From: an uncultured Eubacteriales bacterium
GTDB lineage: Bacteria; Bacillota; Clostridia; Oscillospirales; CAG-272
NCBI GenBank assembly: GCA_900556615.1
Contig: USPP01000057.1
Span: 1-8,140 of the forward strand
Reading direction: 5' to 3'
Length of the DNA: 8,140 nucleotides
This document shows positions 1-5,180 of this stretch, piece after piece (position 1 is the first letter of the stretch; every line of letters begins with the position of its first letter). The translations under genes and the position numbers were made by a program. Under the pieces are notes generated by a model, which saw only the letters and a program-made list of their open reading frames with translations, did not search any database and had not been told where the DNA came from.

Positions 1-1475
1 AAAAACTCGCGGATAGCGGTAACAACCGGGCGAATATTGATAAGTCCCTCGGGAGTAAGCGTCTCGTTGTCCTGAATATTCATTCTCTCCTTAACGATCT
101 TATCCATACGGGAGAAGCCTATACGGAACTGATTCTGGAGGAGCTCTCCGACAGAGCGCAGACGCCGGTTTCCGAGATGGTCAATATCATCGGTGGTACC
201 GATTCCATGAGACAGGCAAATCAGATAATTGATAGACGAGAAGATATCGTCCTTTGTAATATGTTTAGGCACAAGTTCCGCTATGCGGCGCTTCGCCTCC
301 GCCTTTATCGCTTCGGCATCCTCTCCGCACTGTTCCTGAATTTCAAGCAGAACCGAAATCTTAACCTTTTCATTAATTCCGCAGTCCTTAAGGTTGTATC
401 CGAGAATATATTCGGGATAAATCGTTCCGTTTGAGAACACCTTTATCTCCCGCTCAGCATCAAGGCGGAGATAAAGGTCATTTACACCGCTCCGCTCAAT
501 AAGCTCCGCAAGCTCGGCGGTAATCTCCTCTCCCGCGTCACAAAGGAACTCCCCTGTAAGGGGACTCACAACGGGGCGAGCGAGCGTAAATCCGACAATA
601 CGCTTTCCGAGAGCGAGCTTCTTATCGAACTTATATCTGCCGACACCGCTTAAATCATATCTCTTAGGGTCAAAAAAGAGATTATTTATAAGCAGCTGCG
701 CTGATTCGACAAGCGGAGGCTCTCCGGGACGAAGCTTCTTATATATCTCTTTAAGCGCTTCATCCCCGGCTGTTGTACCGTTTTTATCCGCTTCGACCTG
801 ACAGATATCGTGTTCAAGCGTTGCGGTTATTTTCGAATCGTCTCCGAAAAAGCTGACAATCTCGGCATCGGTTTCAATGCCAAGTGCCCTTATAAGCACA
901 GAAACCGGTATTTTCCTGTTTTTATCTATTCTTACATAGAATATATCGTTTGCGTCTGTCTCATATTCAAGCCAAGCGCCGCGATAGGGAATCACCGTTG
1001 AAGCATAGATTTTCTTGCCCGACTTATCCATTTCCGAGGTATAATAAATTCCCGGAGAACGTACAATCTGAGAAACGATAACTCGTTCCGCACCGTTTAT
1101 AACGAAGGTTCCGTTATCGGTCATAAGCGGAAAATCTCCCATGAAAATGTCACGCTCGAGAAGTTCTCCGGTCGTCTTATTGTAAAGACGCATTTTTACA
1201 CGAAGCGGCGCGGAATAATTGACGTCTCGTTCCTTGCACTCTTCCACCGGATATTTCGGCGTAGGATCAATGGAAAAATCCACAAACTCTATACTGAGAT
1301 TTCCGGAGTAGTCGGTTATAGGGGAGACATCGCGAAGAACCTCCATGAGTCCTTCTTTCAGAAACCAGTTATAAGATTTCTTCTGCACCTCAATGAGGTT
1401 CGGCATTTCGAGAGCTTCATCAATCTTAGCAAAGCTCATTCTGACATTTTTGCCGAGCTTATGGGGCTTGACCAT
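1..1475 (-). CDS. rpoB: RNA polymerase beta subunit, N-terminal part (cut by window edge)
   Basis: This encodes the N-terminal ~491 residues of the RNA polymerase beta subunit, the cytoplasmic core-enzyme subunit that forms one side of the active-site cleft. Reading the minus strand from the ATG at 1475 gives MVKPHKLGKNVRMSF, then EMPNLIEVQKKSYNWF, GTFVINGAERVIVSQIVRSP and, near the edge, LTPEGLINIRPVVTAIREF. These are hallmark beta-subunit segments of the protrusion and lobe. The frame is open across the left window border. The usual length is about 1,200 residues, so roughly 40% is present, and the cut falls immediately before the rifampicin-binding cluster. The ATG is chosen because GGAGTG at 1485-1490 lies about 9 nt upstream. 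An in-frame GTG at 1487 lies inside that site and is a poor start. No rplL lies upstream; the gene is divergent from rpsT and has its own promoter. Identity is very secure. Confidence 0.98.
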   Translation of the reverse strand, partial: MVKPHKLGKNVRMSFAKIDEALEMPNLIEVQKKSYNWFLKEGLMEVLRDVSPITDYSGNLSIEFVDFSIDPTPKYPVEECKERDVNYSAPLRVKMRLYNKTTGELLERDIFMGDFPLMTDNGTFVINGAERVIVSQIVRSPGIYYTSEMDKSGKKIYASTVIPYRGAWLEYETDANDIFYVRIDKNRKIPVSVLIRALGIETDAEIVSFFGDDSKITATLEHDICQVEADKNGTTAGDEALKEIYKKLRPGEPPLVESAQLLINNLFFDPKRYDLSGVGRYKFDKKLALGKRIVGFTLARPVVSPLTGEFLCDAGEEITAELAELIERSGVNDLYLRLDAEREIKVFSNGTIYPEYILGYNLKDCGINEKVKISVLLEIQEQCGEDAEAIKAEAKRRIAELVPKHITKDDIFSSINYLICLSHGIGTTDDIDHLGNRRLRSVGELLQNQFRIGFSRMDKIVKERMNIQDNETLTPEGLINIRPVVTAIREF

Positions 1476-1768
1476 TACAGTAATCACTCCATTCAAATTA
1501 ATAAATCATACCTGTATAAGCAGAAAACGCCGGCGCAGAAAAGCTTTTCTCCTCCGTCACCGCTACCCCTACGACATGCTGGTTACAGTCGAATTATAAG
1601 CTGCGGTGCAAGACCGAGAAAGGCCATCCCGTGCCGTGAAATCTACAGACACCGGTATGATTCAAAAAAGTCATTTTTCGGCTTGGCATAAGGCTTCAGC
1701 CGACTTTTTGATTTACATCACTGCCCTTTGCGGGGCAACACAAGCTATCAGCAAGGATAACTATGCAA
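1476..1768 (-). promoter_or_regulatory. Long 5' leader of rpoB with several hairpins
   Basis: If transcription starts about 7 nt after the -10 box at 1775-1780, the rpoB mRNA carries an untranslated leader of about 290 nt. In transcript order it holds a small hairpin (TGCCC/GGGCA arms at 1733-1737 and 1722-1726), a larger hairpin followed by a U run (1664-1709), and a 14-nt perfect palindrome AGAAAAGCTTTTCT at 1537-1550 close to a CGCCGGCG palindrome. I see no convincing open reading frame. A leader this long in front of an RNA polymerase gene suggests attenuation or protein-mediated control, but I do not recognise a named RNA family in it. The ribosomal L10 leader was considered and is not evident by eye. 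Confidence 0.5.
1664..1709 (-). terminator. Possible attenuator hairpin in the rpoB leader
   Basis: On the minus strand, AAAAAGT at 1703-1709 pairs with ACTTTTT at 1665-1671, and CGGCT (1698-1702) pairs with AGCCG (1679-1683). The two helices are separated by an asymmetric AAAAAT-rich bulge. The 3' arm ends in six U residues in the transcript, as in an intrinsic terminator. It sits about 60 nt after the predicted start of transcription and about 190 nt before the rpoB ATG, so it would act as an attenuator rather than as the end of a gene. The bulge and the A/T-only outer helix make it weaker than a textbook terminator. Confidence 0.4.
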
Positions 1769-1774
1769 GTATAG

Positions 1775-1803
1775 ATTTTATCATATTTTTCTTTTTCTGT
1801 CAA
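1775..1803 (-). promoter_or_regulatory. Sigma-A-type promoter of rpoB
   Basis: On the minus strand TTGACA (plus coordinates 1798-1803) is followed after exactly 17 nt by TAAAAT (1775-1780). This is a consensus -35, an ideal spacer and a one-mismatch -10. It points toward rpoB and predicts a start near 1768. It is only 54 bp from the oppositely directed rpsT promoter, so the two promoters form a compact divergent pair. Confidence 0.85.
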
Positions 1804-1857
1804 TCGCGTCTTTGAATGTTTACAAATATTTAACAATTAAAAATTCCGTAAAAACTA

Positions 1858-1886
1858 TTGAAATTTTTTATAATATGTGGTATGAT
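1858..1886 (+). promoter_or_regulatory. Sigma-A-type promoter of rpsT, extended -10
   Basis: TTGAAA at 1858-1863, a 17-nt spacer and TATGAT at 1881-1886 form a strong sigma-A promoter. The TG at 1878-1879, one base before the -10 hexamer, makes it an extended -10 element. The spacer and flanks are A/T rich. Transcription should start near 1893, giving a leader of about 40 nt before the rpsT start codon. Confidence 0.85.
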
Positions 1887-1920
1887 TAATCACTGAAATG
1901 CAGAATGTCAATATAGCGTC

Positions 1921-1937
1921 GGGAGGTGAACGGATTG
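1921..1937 (+). promoter_or_regulatory. Ribosome binding site that fixes the TTG start of rpsT
   Basis: GGGAGGTGA (1921-1929) is a near-complete anti-16S match. The TTG at 1935 lies 8 nt after the GGAGG core (1922-1926) and opens the peptide MPNIKSAKKR, the normal start of S20. The alternative in-frame GTG at 1926 overlaps the Shine-Dalgarno sequence itself and would add three residues not usual for the family. Confidence 0.85.
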
Positions 1938-2198
1938 CCGAATATCAAGTCTGCCAAAAAGCGCGTCAAGGTCTGCGAAGCAAAGACACTTCAGAATAAG
2001 ATGGTCAAGACAGCTCTCAAAACCGCAATGAAGAAGTACGAAGCCGCAGTCGCTGCCGGAGATAAGGAAAACGCCGCAAAAGCTTATGCAGTTGCTGTTA
2101 AAAAGCTTGATACCGCTGTTTCCAAGGGTATTATTCATAAGAATAATGCTGCAAGAAAAAAGAGTCAGTATACGCTTGCTCTCAATCATATGGCTTAA
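1935..2198 (+). CDS. rpsT: Small ribosomal subunit protein bS20
   Basis: This is the 87-residue ribosomal protein S20, a primary 16S rRNA-binding protein of the 30S subunit that folds as a three-helix bundle. The start MPNIKSAKKRVKV is the family signature. It is followed by Lys/Ala-rich helices (TALKTAMKKYEAAVAAGDKE) and the conserved C-terminal block KGIIHKNNAARKKSQ. The length is normal. Translation most likely begins at TTG 1935, decided by the GGGAGGTGA site. E. coli rpsT also uses a UUG start, which there is linked to autoregulation by S20; whether that applies here is inference. The gene is a single-gene transcription unit with its own promoter and strong terminator, divergent from rpoB. 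Confidence 0.97.
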   Translation: MPNIKSAKKRVKVCEAKTLQNKMVKTALKTAMKKYEAAVAAGDKENAAKAYAVAVKKLDTAVSKGIIHKNNAARKKSQYTLALNHMA

Positions 2199-2211
2199 CC
2201 GCCTTATAAAT

Positions 2212-2245
2212 CGGGGTTGCTTTTTGCGGCAGCCCCGCGTTTTTT
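2212..2245 (+). terminator. Intrinsic terminator of rpsT
   Basis: CGGGGTTGC (2212-2220) pairs along its whole length with GCAGCCCCG (2229-2237), nine pairs with one G-U. The loop is TTTTTGCG, and CG plus six T residues (2240-2245) follow. It begins 14 nt after the rpsT stop codon and separates rpsT from the AraC-family gene. Confidence 0.93.
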
Positions 2246-2255
2246 ATTCTGTCTC

Positions 2256-2284
2256 TTGACTTTTCTTTCATTATATATTAAAAT
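2256..2284 (+). promoter_or_regulatory. Sigma-A-type promoter of the AraC-family gene
   Basis: TTGACT (2256-2261), a 17-nt spacer and TAAAAT (2279-2284) lie directly after the rpsT terminator. The predicted start near 2291 leaves a leader of about 28 nt carrying the GGAGG at 2303-2307. The regulator is therefore likely transcribed independently of rpsT. Confidence 0.75.
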
Positions 2285-2302
2285 AAAATGCAGTTACTTT
2301 TC

Positions 2303-2321
2303 GGAGGAGACATACGGTTTG
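2303..2321 (+). promoter_or_regulatory. Ribosome binding site pointing to a TTG start
   Basis: GGAGG at 2303-2307 (within TCGGAGGAGA) is the only strong Shine-Dalgarno sequence upstream of the regulator. The first in-frame start-type codon after it is TTG at 2319, 11 nt downstream. The next in-frame ATG, near 2367, has no comparable site. Confidence 0.65.
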
Positions 2322-3200
2322 GAAAGCGAGATCACTTACGAATATAAAGACTTTCTTGAAAACGGTATGAAATTCACGGCATACCGAAACACTTTCATGG
2401 GCGAAAGCACGGTACATAAACATAACTTTCTTGAGCTTATCTATATCATAAGCGGTGCCGCCACGCATTATATTGACGATAAGGAATACAAGGTAGCGAA
2501 GGGAGATCTTCTTCTTATTGATACCGACCAGACTCACTACCACAAATCAGAAACAGGCGTCCTTTTCGCGGATATGGTGCTCCTTCCGGATTTTATATCC
2601 GATAACCTTTATTCCAGCCACACCGCTATCGATATCTTCGCCTATTATCTCTATAACAGCGAACAGACTTCGTCCGAAGAAATTCCGCGCACCCCTCTTA
2701 TCCGGTTCAAGGGAAACGACCTTATCGCTGCAGACGGCATTGTAAATGCAATGTGCGACGAAATTCTCAACAGGGGCACCAATTATGCTGAGATTGTATC
2801 GAGCTATTTAAATATTCTATTCTATATGATAATAAGGAATATTGAATCAAGCAGCAACGATATGGTAATGAACGATATACGTGACATTATTCCGGGGATA
2901 ATCGACTACATAGAGAAAAATTGCAGCAATCAGATTTCTATGAATGAAATAGCAAGAAAATATTTCTATTCACCGGCATATTTCAGCCGCGCCTTTAAAA
3001 AGAATTTCGGTGTTCCTTTTTCAACCTATGTACAGAATGTGCGGGTTCAAAAAGTAATCGAGCTTTTGGAGGATTCTTCGCTTTCGGTAGAGGAAATTAG
3101 CGATAGAATTGGATATCATGACAAACGCGAACTGAACCGCGCCTTTAAAAATATAACCGGAACGACGCCGGGTGAATATCGGAAAACAAAAAAATTATAA
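2319..3200 (+). CDS. AraC-family transcriptional regulator with cupin sensor domain
   Basis: This is a cytoplasmic DNA-binding regulator of 293 residues from the TTG at 2319. Residues ~25-95 resemble the AraC-type cupin ligand pocket: the segment around H33 and H35, then LELIYIISGAATHYI and KGDLLLIDTDQTHYH. Residues ~192-290 form the paired helix-turn-helix domain, with SMNEIARKYFYSPAYFSRAF (HTH1, 207-226) and VEEISDRIGYHDKRELNRAF (HTH2, 257-276), ending in the typical TTPGEYRK. Length and domain order are normal for the family. The reading frame is open upstream to 2217, but that would run through the rpsT terminator and precede the promoter, so it is rejected as coding. The gene has its own promoter and converges on the dehydrogenase/LarA operon. 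A sugar or other small-molecule ligand is likely for this family, but neither ligand nor targets can be read from the sequence. Confidence 0.93.
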   Translation: MESEITYEYKDFLENGMKFTAYRNTFMGESTVHKHNFLELIYIISGAATHYIDDKEYKVAKGDLLLIDTDQTHYHKSETGVLFADMVLLPDFISDNLYSSHTAIDIFAYYLYNSEQTSSEEIPRTPLIRFKGNDLIAADGIVNAMCDEILNRGTNYAEIVSSYLNILFYMIIRNIESSSNDMVMNDIRDIIPGIIDYIEKNCSNQISMNEIARKYFYSPAYFSRAFKKNFGVPFSTYVQNVRVQKVIELLEDSSLSVEEISDRIGYHDKRELNRAFKNITGTTPGEYRKTKKL

Positions 3201-3207
3201 AAAAATC

Positions 3208-3247
3208 AGACGATTCTTGCTTTCTAAACGGCAAAGAATCATCTTTT
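3208..3247 (+). terminator. Probable terminator of the AraC-family gene
   Basis: AGA-GATTC-TTGC (3208-3220) pairs with GCAA-GAATC-TCT (3231-3244) across a 10-nt loop. There is one C/A mismatch and one bulged A. The arm ends in TCTTTT (3242-3247) and is preceded by an A tract just after the stop codon. It starts 8 nt after the stop. The imperfect stem and short T run make it weaker than the rpsT terminator. Confidence 0.6.
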
Positions 3248-3566
3248 ATGCTCCCAAAACTTCTCATATGGGTAATGAAAATCTCGGCAATTTTTAAAGA
3301 TCTGTTGGATATTATATGGGAATAAACTATATGATTCAGCGAGTTCTTGAAGGAGCGGGGAGAACGTTTTATCTGCTCTTCCAAAAGCCAGATTAATTAA
3401 TTCCGTTTGCCTTGCCTGTTGCTTTATTAATGTAAATTCACCTTATAGATAAGCCGTGTCGGGCAAAAGACATGGCTCCGTGGCTTAGCAAGCATATCCC
3501 CAAACCTTCTTTTTTTCTGAATTAAACCGAAGCTCCTCAAATAGAGCGCCTATCCATCTTTTGGGC
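3248..3566. other. Spacer with no recognisable gene
   Basis: This 320-bp stretch holds no open frame that I can relate to a protein. The longest start-to-stop frame on the plus strand within it that I examined, beginning at the ATG at 3316, encodes only 26 residues (MGINYMIQRVLEG...) without a ribosome binding site. One hairpin stands out: AGCCGTGTC (3452-3460) with GACATGGCT (3469-3477), nine pairs including one G-U around loop GGGCAAAA. A nearby TAAGCC...GGCTTA pair offers an alternative fold. The hairpin has no T run. The stretch may be decayed or inserted DNA, but nothing proves that. Confidence 0.5.
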
Positions 3567-3700
3567 GGCTGTCTCACCGCACTAACAATTATGAACGTCA
3601 TGTGAAATCCAAGCAAAAAAATCAAGGTCATTAAAAAAATGCCCTTGATTTTTTTACTTTTGTATACGTTTCTCTCTCAAAAATGCAATTTGAGACAGCC
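3567..3700. repeat. Short inverted-repeat-bounded segment, MITE-like
   Basis: GGCTGTCTCA (3567-3576) and TGAGACAGCC (3691-3700) are perfect 10-bp inverted repeats enclosing about 134 bp without a gene. The right end extends to CCCC (3702), while the left end reads GGGC before the repeat, as if slightly degenerate. TTTT flanks both outer sides, which could be a target duplication but is low-complexity. A subterminal hairpin TCTCAAA/TTTGAGA (3675-3681 with 3689-3695) overlaps the right repeat. Ends of the type GGGGCTGTCTCA remind me of mobile-element termini in Clostridia, but this is from memory. A non-autonomous element or remnant is the best guess. Copies elsewhere in the genome would prove it. 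Confidence 0.45.
3615..3655. terminator. Bidirectional terminator-like hairpin
   Basis: Seven A residues plus TCAAGG (3615-3627) pair perfectly with CCTTGA plus seven T residues (3643-3655). An inner CAT/ATG pair (3629-3631 with 3639-3641) narrows the loop. Because of the A7/T7 tails it would work as an intrinsic terminator in both directions. It lies between the convergent AraC-family gene and the LarA operon, though about 270 bp from the LarA stop codon, and it sits inside the inverted-repeat-bounded segment. Confidence 0.7.
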
Positions 3701-3731
3701 CCTTTTTATCAACACGATTCAGTCCAAAATC

Positions 3732-3751
3732 GGAAGAGGAATTTCTCTTCC
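3732..3751. repeat. Small perfect hairpin GGAAGAG/CTCTTCC
   Basis: GGAAGAG (3732-3738) and CTCTTCC (3745-3751) form a seven-pair stem with a 6-nt loop. There is no convincing T run on either strand. No function is assigned; it may be a weak terminator element or part of inserted DNA. Confidence 0.3.
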
Positions 3752-3832
3752 AAAATTTGTTTTACAGTGGGAGCAAGCCACGCCCTACGAATGCAGTATC
3801 CTTATGAAAAAACCCAAAAGCCGTTCTCATCT

Positions 3833-3885
3833 TTAGGGAATCCCTGATTAAATCGGTTATGCAGATTTAATCAGAGATTCCTTAG
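3833..3885. repeat. Long imperfect palindrome downstream of larA
   Basis: CTGATTAAATC (3844-3854) pairs with GATTTAATCAG (3864-3874). After one C/A mismatch, GGAATC (3837-3842) pairs with GATTCC (3876-3881), and the helix continues outward with G-U and A-T pairs to about 3833/3885. The loop is GGTTATGCA. It begins about 40 bp after the LarA stop codon in the direction of that operon. Neither strand has a T run, so it is not a standard intrinsic terminator. It could be an mRNA 3'-end stabiliser or a palindromic dispersed repeat. Confidence 0.55.
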
Positions 3886-3926
3886 GATAAAAGCTCGTAT
3901 TTCTCAGAGGTTACATTTGTCTGTTC

Positions 3927-5180
3927 TCACATTTCTGATACAGAAGGAAGCGTGGAACCTCCAAGCGGCATAATAATCACCTTTGCCTCTTTTCCATACT
4001 CAGCAAACGCCTGATCAAGGGCTTCCTGCGCACTCTTAGCAGGTGTAAGATGAACAGCCCGCACAAAATCGTCGCTGTAATTGCTCACAAGCACAATTTT
4101 TGCTTTCTCAAGCACCAGAGCAATAGCAGCGGCTTTGTGACCGCCGAGAACAAAATCGCGGTGAAGATGATCTATCATATCGCTGCTCTTTTTATGTCCC
4201 GTCATCCATTCCTCAAAATGTTTTTCTCCCATTCCCTCGGTACACTCGGCAATCCAGATAACGGTTCCGCCGGCTCTGACCGCATGTTTTGCATTATCAA
4301 GCGCCTTTTGCGCCTGATACATATTCATATCCTTGGGGAATCCGCCTGCCGAGACAAGAACAATATCCGCCTTCTCCGGTATTCTGCATTTGTAAAGCGT
4401 ATCAAGAAACGCGCAGCCCTCTCTGTGAGCTTTTACGGAATCTCCCGATACACATTTAATAATTTCCTTATGAGCATCAAGAACCACGTTTACGATATAA
4501 TCAATTCCGAGAAGTTTTCCGGATTCTTCTATATCCTCGCGTATAGGATTTCCGTCAAGCCGTCCCGCGCATGCCTCGTGTCTTACCATCATCCGATGGT
4601 TGCACTGAATCGCCTCCCTCGTGGAAACCCCCGGCATAATAGCCTTTGCGCCTCCGCTGTAACCGGCAAAGTAATGAAACTCAATATTTCCGACGCAAAT
4701 CTTAAAATCCGCCTCTGCAACCTTGCGGAAGATATCAACGGGAGTGCCGGCTTTTGTCACGCCTACCCGTACACAGTCGGAAGCGTCGGCGTCAATGCAC
4801 TTGACACGATCATAAACGGCATCTCCTACAAGATGTCTCTTTTCCTCCTCGGTGTGTCCACGATGACTGCCGAGGGCAAAGACCACCGTAATATCATCGT
4901 CCTTAACGCCGGCTTTTTGTAGTTCGTCAAGAATTGACGGAATGATTTTATAGCTCGGAACAGGTCGTGTAATATCGCTTGTGACAATCACCACGTTATG
5001 TTTTCCAACCGCCAATTTCGACAGTCCGTCTGTTCCTATCGGTTCGGACAGAGAACGCCGTACCTCTTCAACACCGGTAAGATCTGCCGCAACCTCGTTA
5101 GGCAGCAGCTCTGCAAGCAAATTCTTTTCGTCAAGCTCTACCGTTACGGTGCCTTTCCCGTATTTAAGCTCTTTTTTCAT
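3927..5180 (-). CDS. larA: LarA-family nickel-dependent racemase/epimerase homologue
   Basis: This 417-residue cytoplasmic protein belongs to the LarA family. Its founding member interconverts D- and L-lactate by hydride transfer to a nickel-pincer nucleotide cofactor. The sequence keeps SDITRP (D69, R72), ALGSHRGH (H106), HYFAGYSGGAKAIMPG (H169 and K179, the cofactor-attaching lysine) and CNH (H195, nickel ligand), with the same His-10-Lys-16-His spacing as L. plantarum LarA (174, 184, 200). YQAQK (Y288, Q289, K292) matches the substrate-site Tyr294/Gln295/Lys298. Length is normal. The region that should hold the substrate-site Trp reads FVLGGHKAAA, with no Trp, so the substrate may not be lactate. 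Family members act on several 2-hydroxyacids. It is the last visible gene of the dehydrogenase operon, overlaps the preceding gene by 4 nt (ATGA) and has no clear Shine-Dalgarno, so translation is probably coupled. The maturation genes larB, larC and larE are not in the window. Confidence 0.9.
   Translation of the reverse strand: MKKELKYGKGTVTVELDEKNLLAELLPNEVAADLTGVEEVRRSLSEPIGTDGLSKLAVGKHNVVIVTSDITRPVPSYKIIPSILDELQKAGVKDDDITVVFALGSHRGHTEEEKRHLVGDAVYDRVKCIDADASDCVRVGVTKAGTPVDIFRKVAEADFKICVGNIEFHYFAGYSGGAKAIMPGVSTREAIQCNHRMMVRHEACAGRLDGNPIREDIEESGKLLGIDYIVNVVLDAHKEIIKCVSGDSVKAHREGCAFLDTLYKCRIPEKADIVLVSAGGFPKDMNMYQAQKALDNAKHAVRAGGTVIWIAECTEGMGEKHFEEWMTGHKKSSDMIDHLHRDFVLGGHKAAAIALVLEKAKIVLVSNYSDDFVRAVHLTPAKSAQEALDQAFAEYGKEAKVIIMPLGGSTLPSVSEM

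Noticed and set aside
1476..1768. Ribosomal L10 leader RNA upstream of rpoB
   Set aside because: I looked for the conserved GTAGG...CTTAAT...CCTACCGAGG pattern and did not find a convincing copy. A covariance-model scan would settle it.
1393..1815. Three overlapping plus-strand open frames over the rpoB start and leader
   Set aside because: They lack ribosome sites and family similarity and overlap the rpoB coding start, promoter and leader.
1926..1937. GTG start for rpsT giving three extra residues
   Set aside because: The GTG is part of the GGGAGGTGA ribosome site, and S20 proteins start MPNIKSA, which fits TTG 1935.
2217..2318. N-terminal extension of the AraC-family protein back to TTG 2217
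   Set aside because: It would begin inside the rpsT terminator, upstream of the gene's own promoter, and would add a hydrophobic stretch not found in the family.
3145..3384. 79-codon minus-strand open frame over the end of the AraC-family gene
   Set aside because: It is largely antisense to the regulator and its terminator and has no recognisable motif.
3452..3477. Hairpin AGCCGTGTC/GACATGGCT as a tRNA fragment or terminator
   Set aside because: There is no cloverleaf, no T-loop sequence and no T run on either strand.
3639..3836. 65-codon plus-strand open frame in the convergent spacer
   Set aside because: It starts inside the terminator-like hairpin, has no ribosome site and runs through the inverted repeat. 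There is no protein similarity that I recognise.
4050..4922. 290-codon plus-strand open frame antisense to larA
   Set aside because: The minus strand here encodes a complete LarA with all catalytic motifs. The antisense frame has no recognisable domain or ribosome site.
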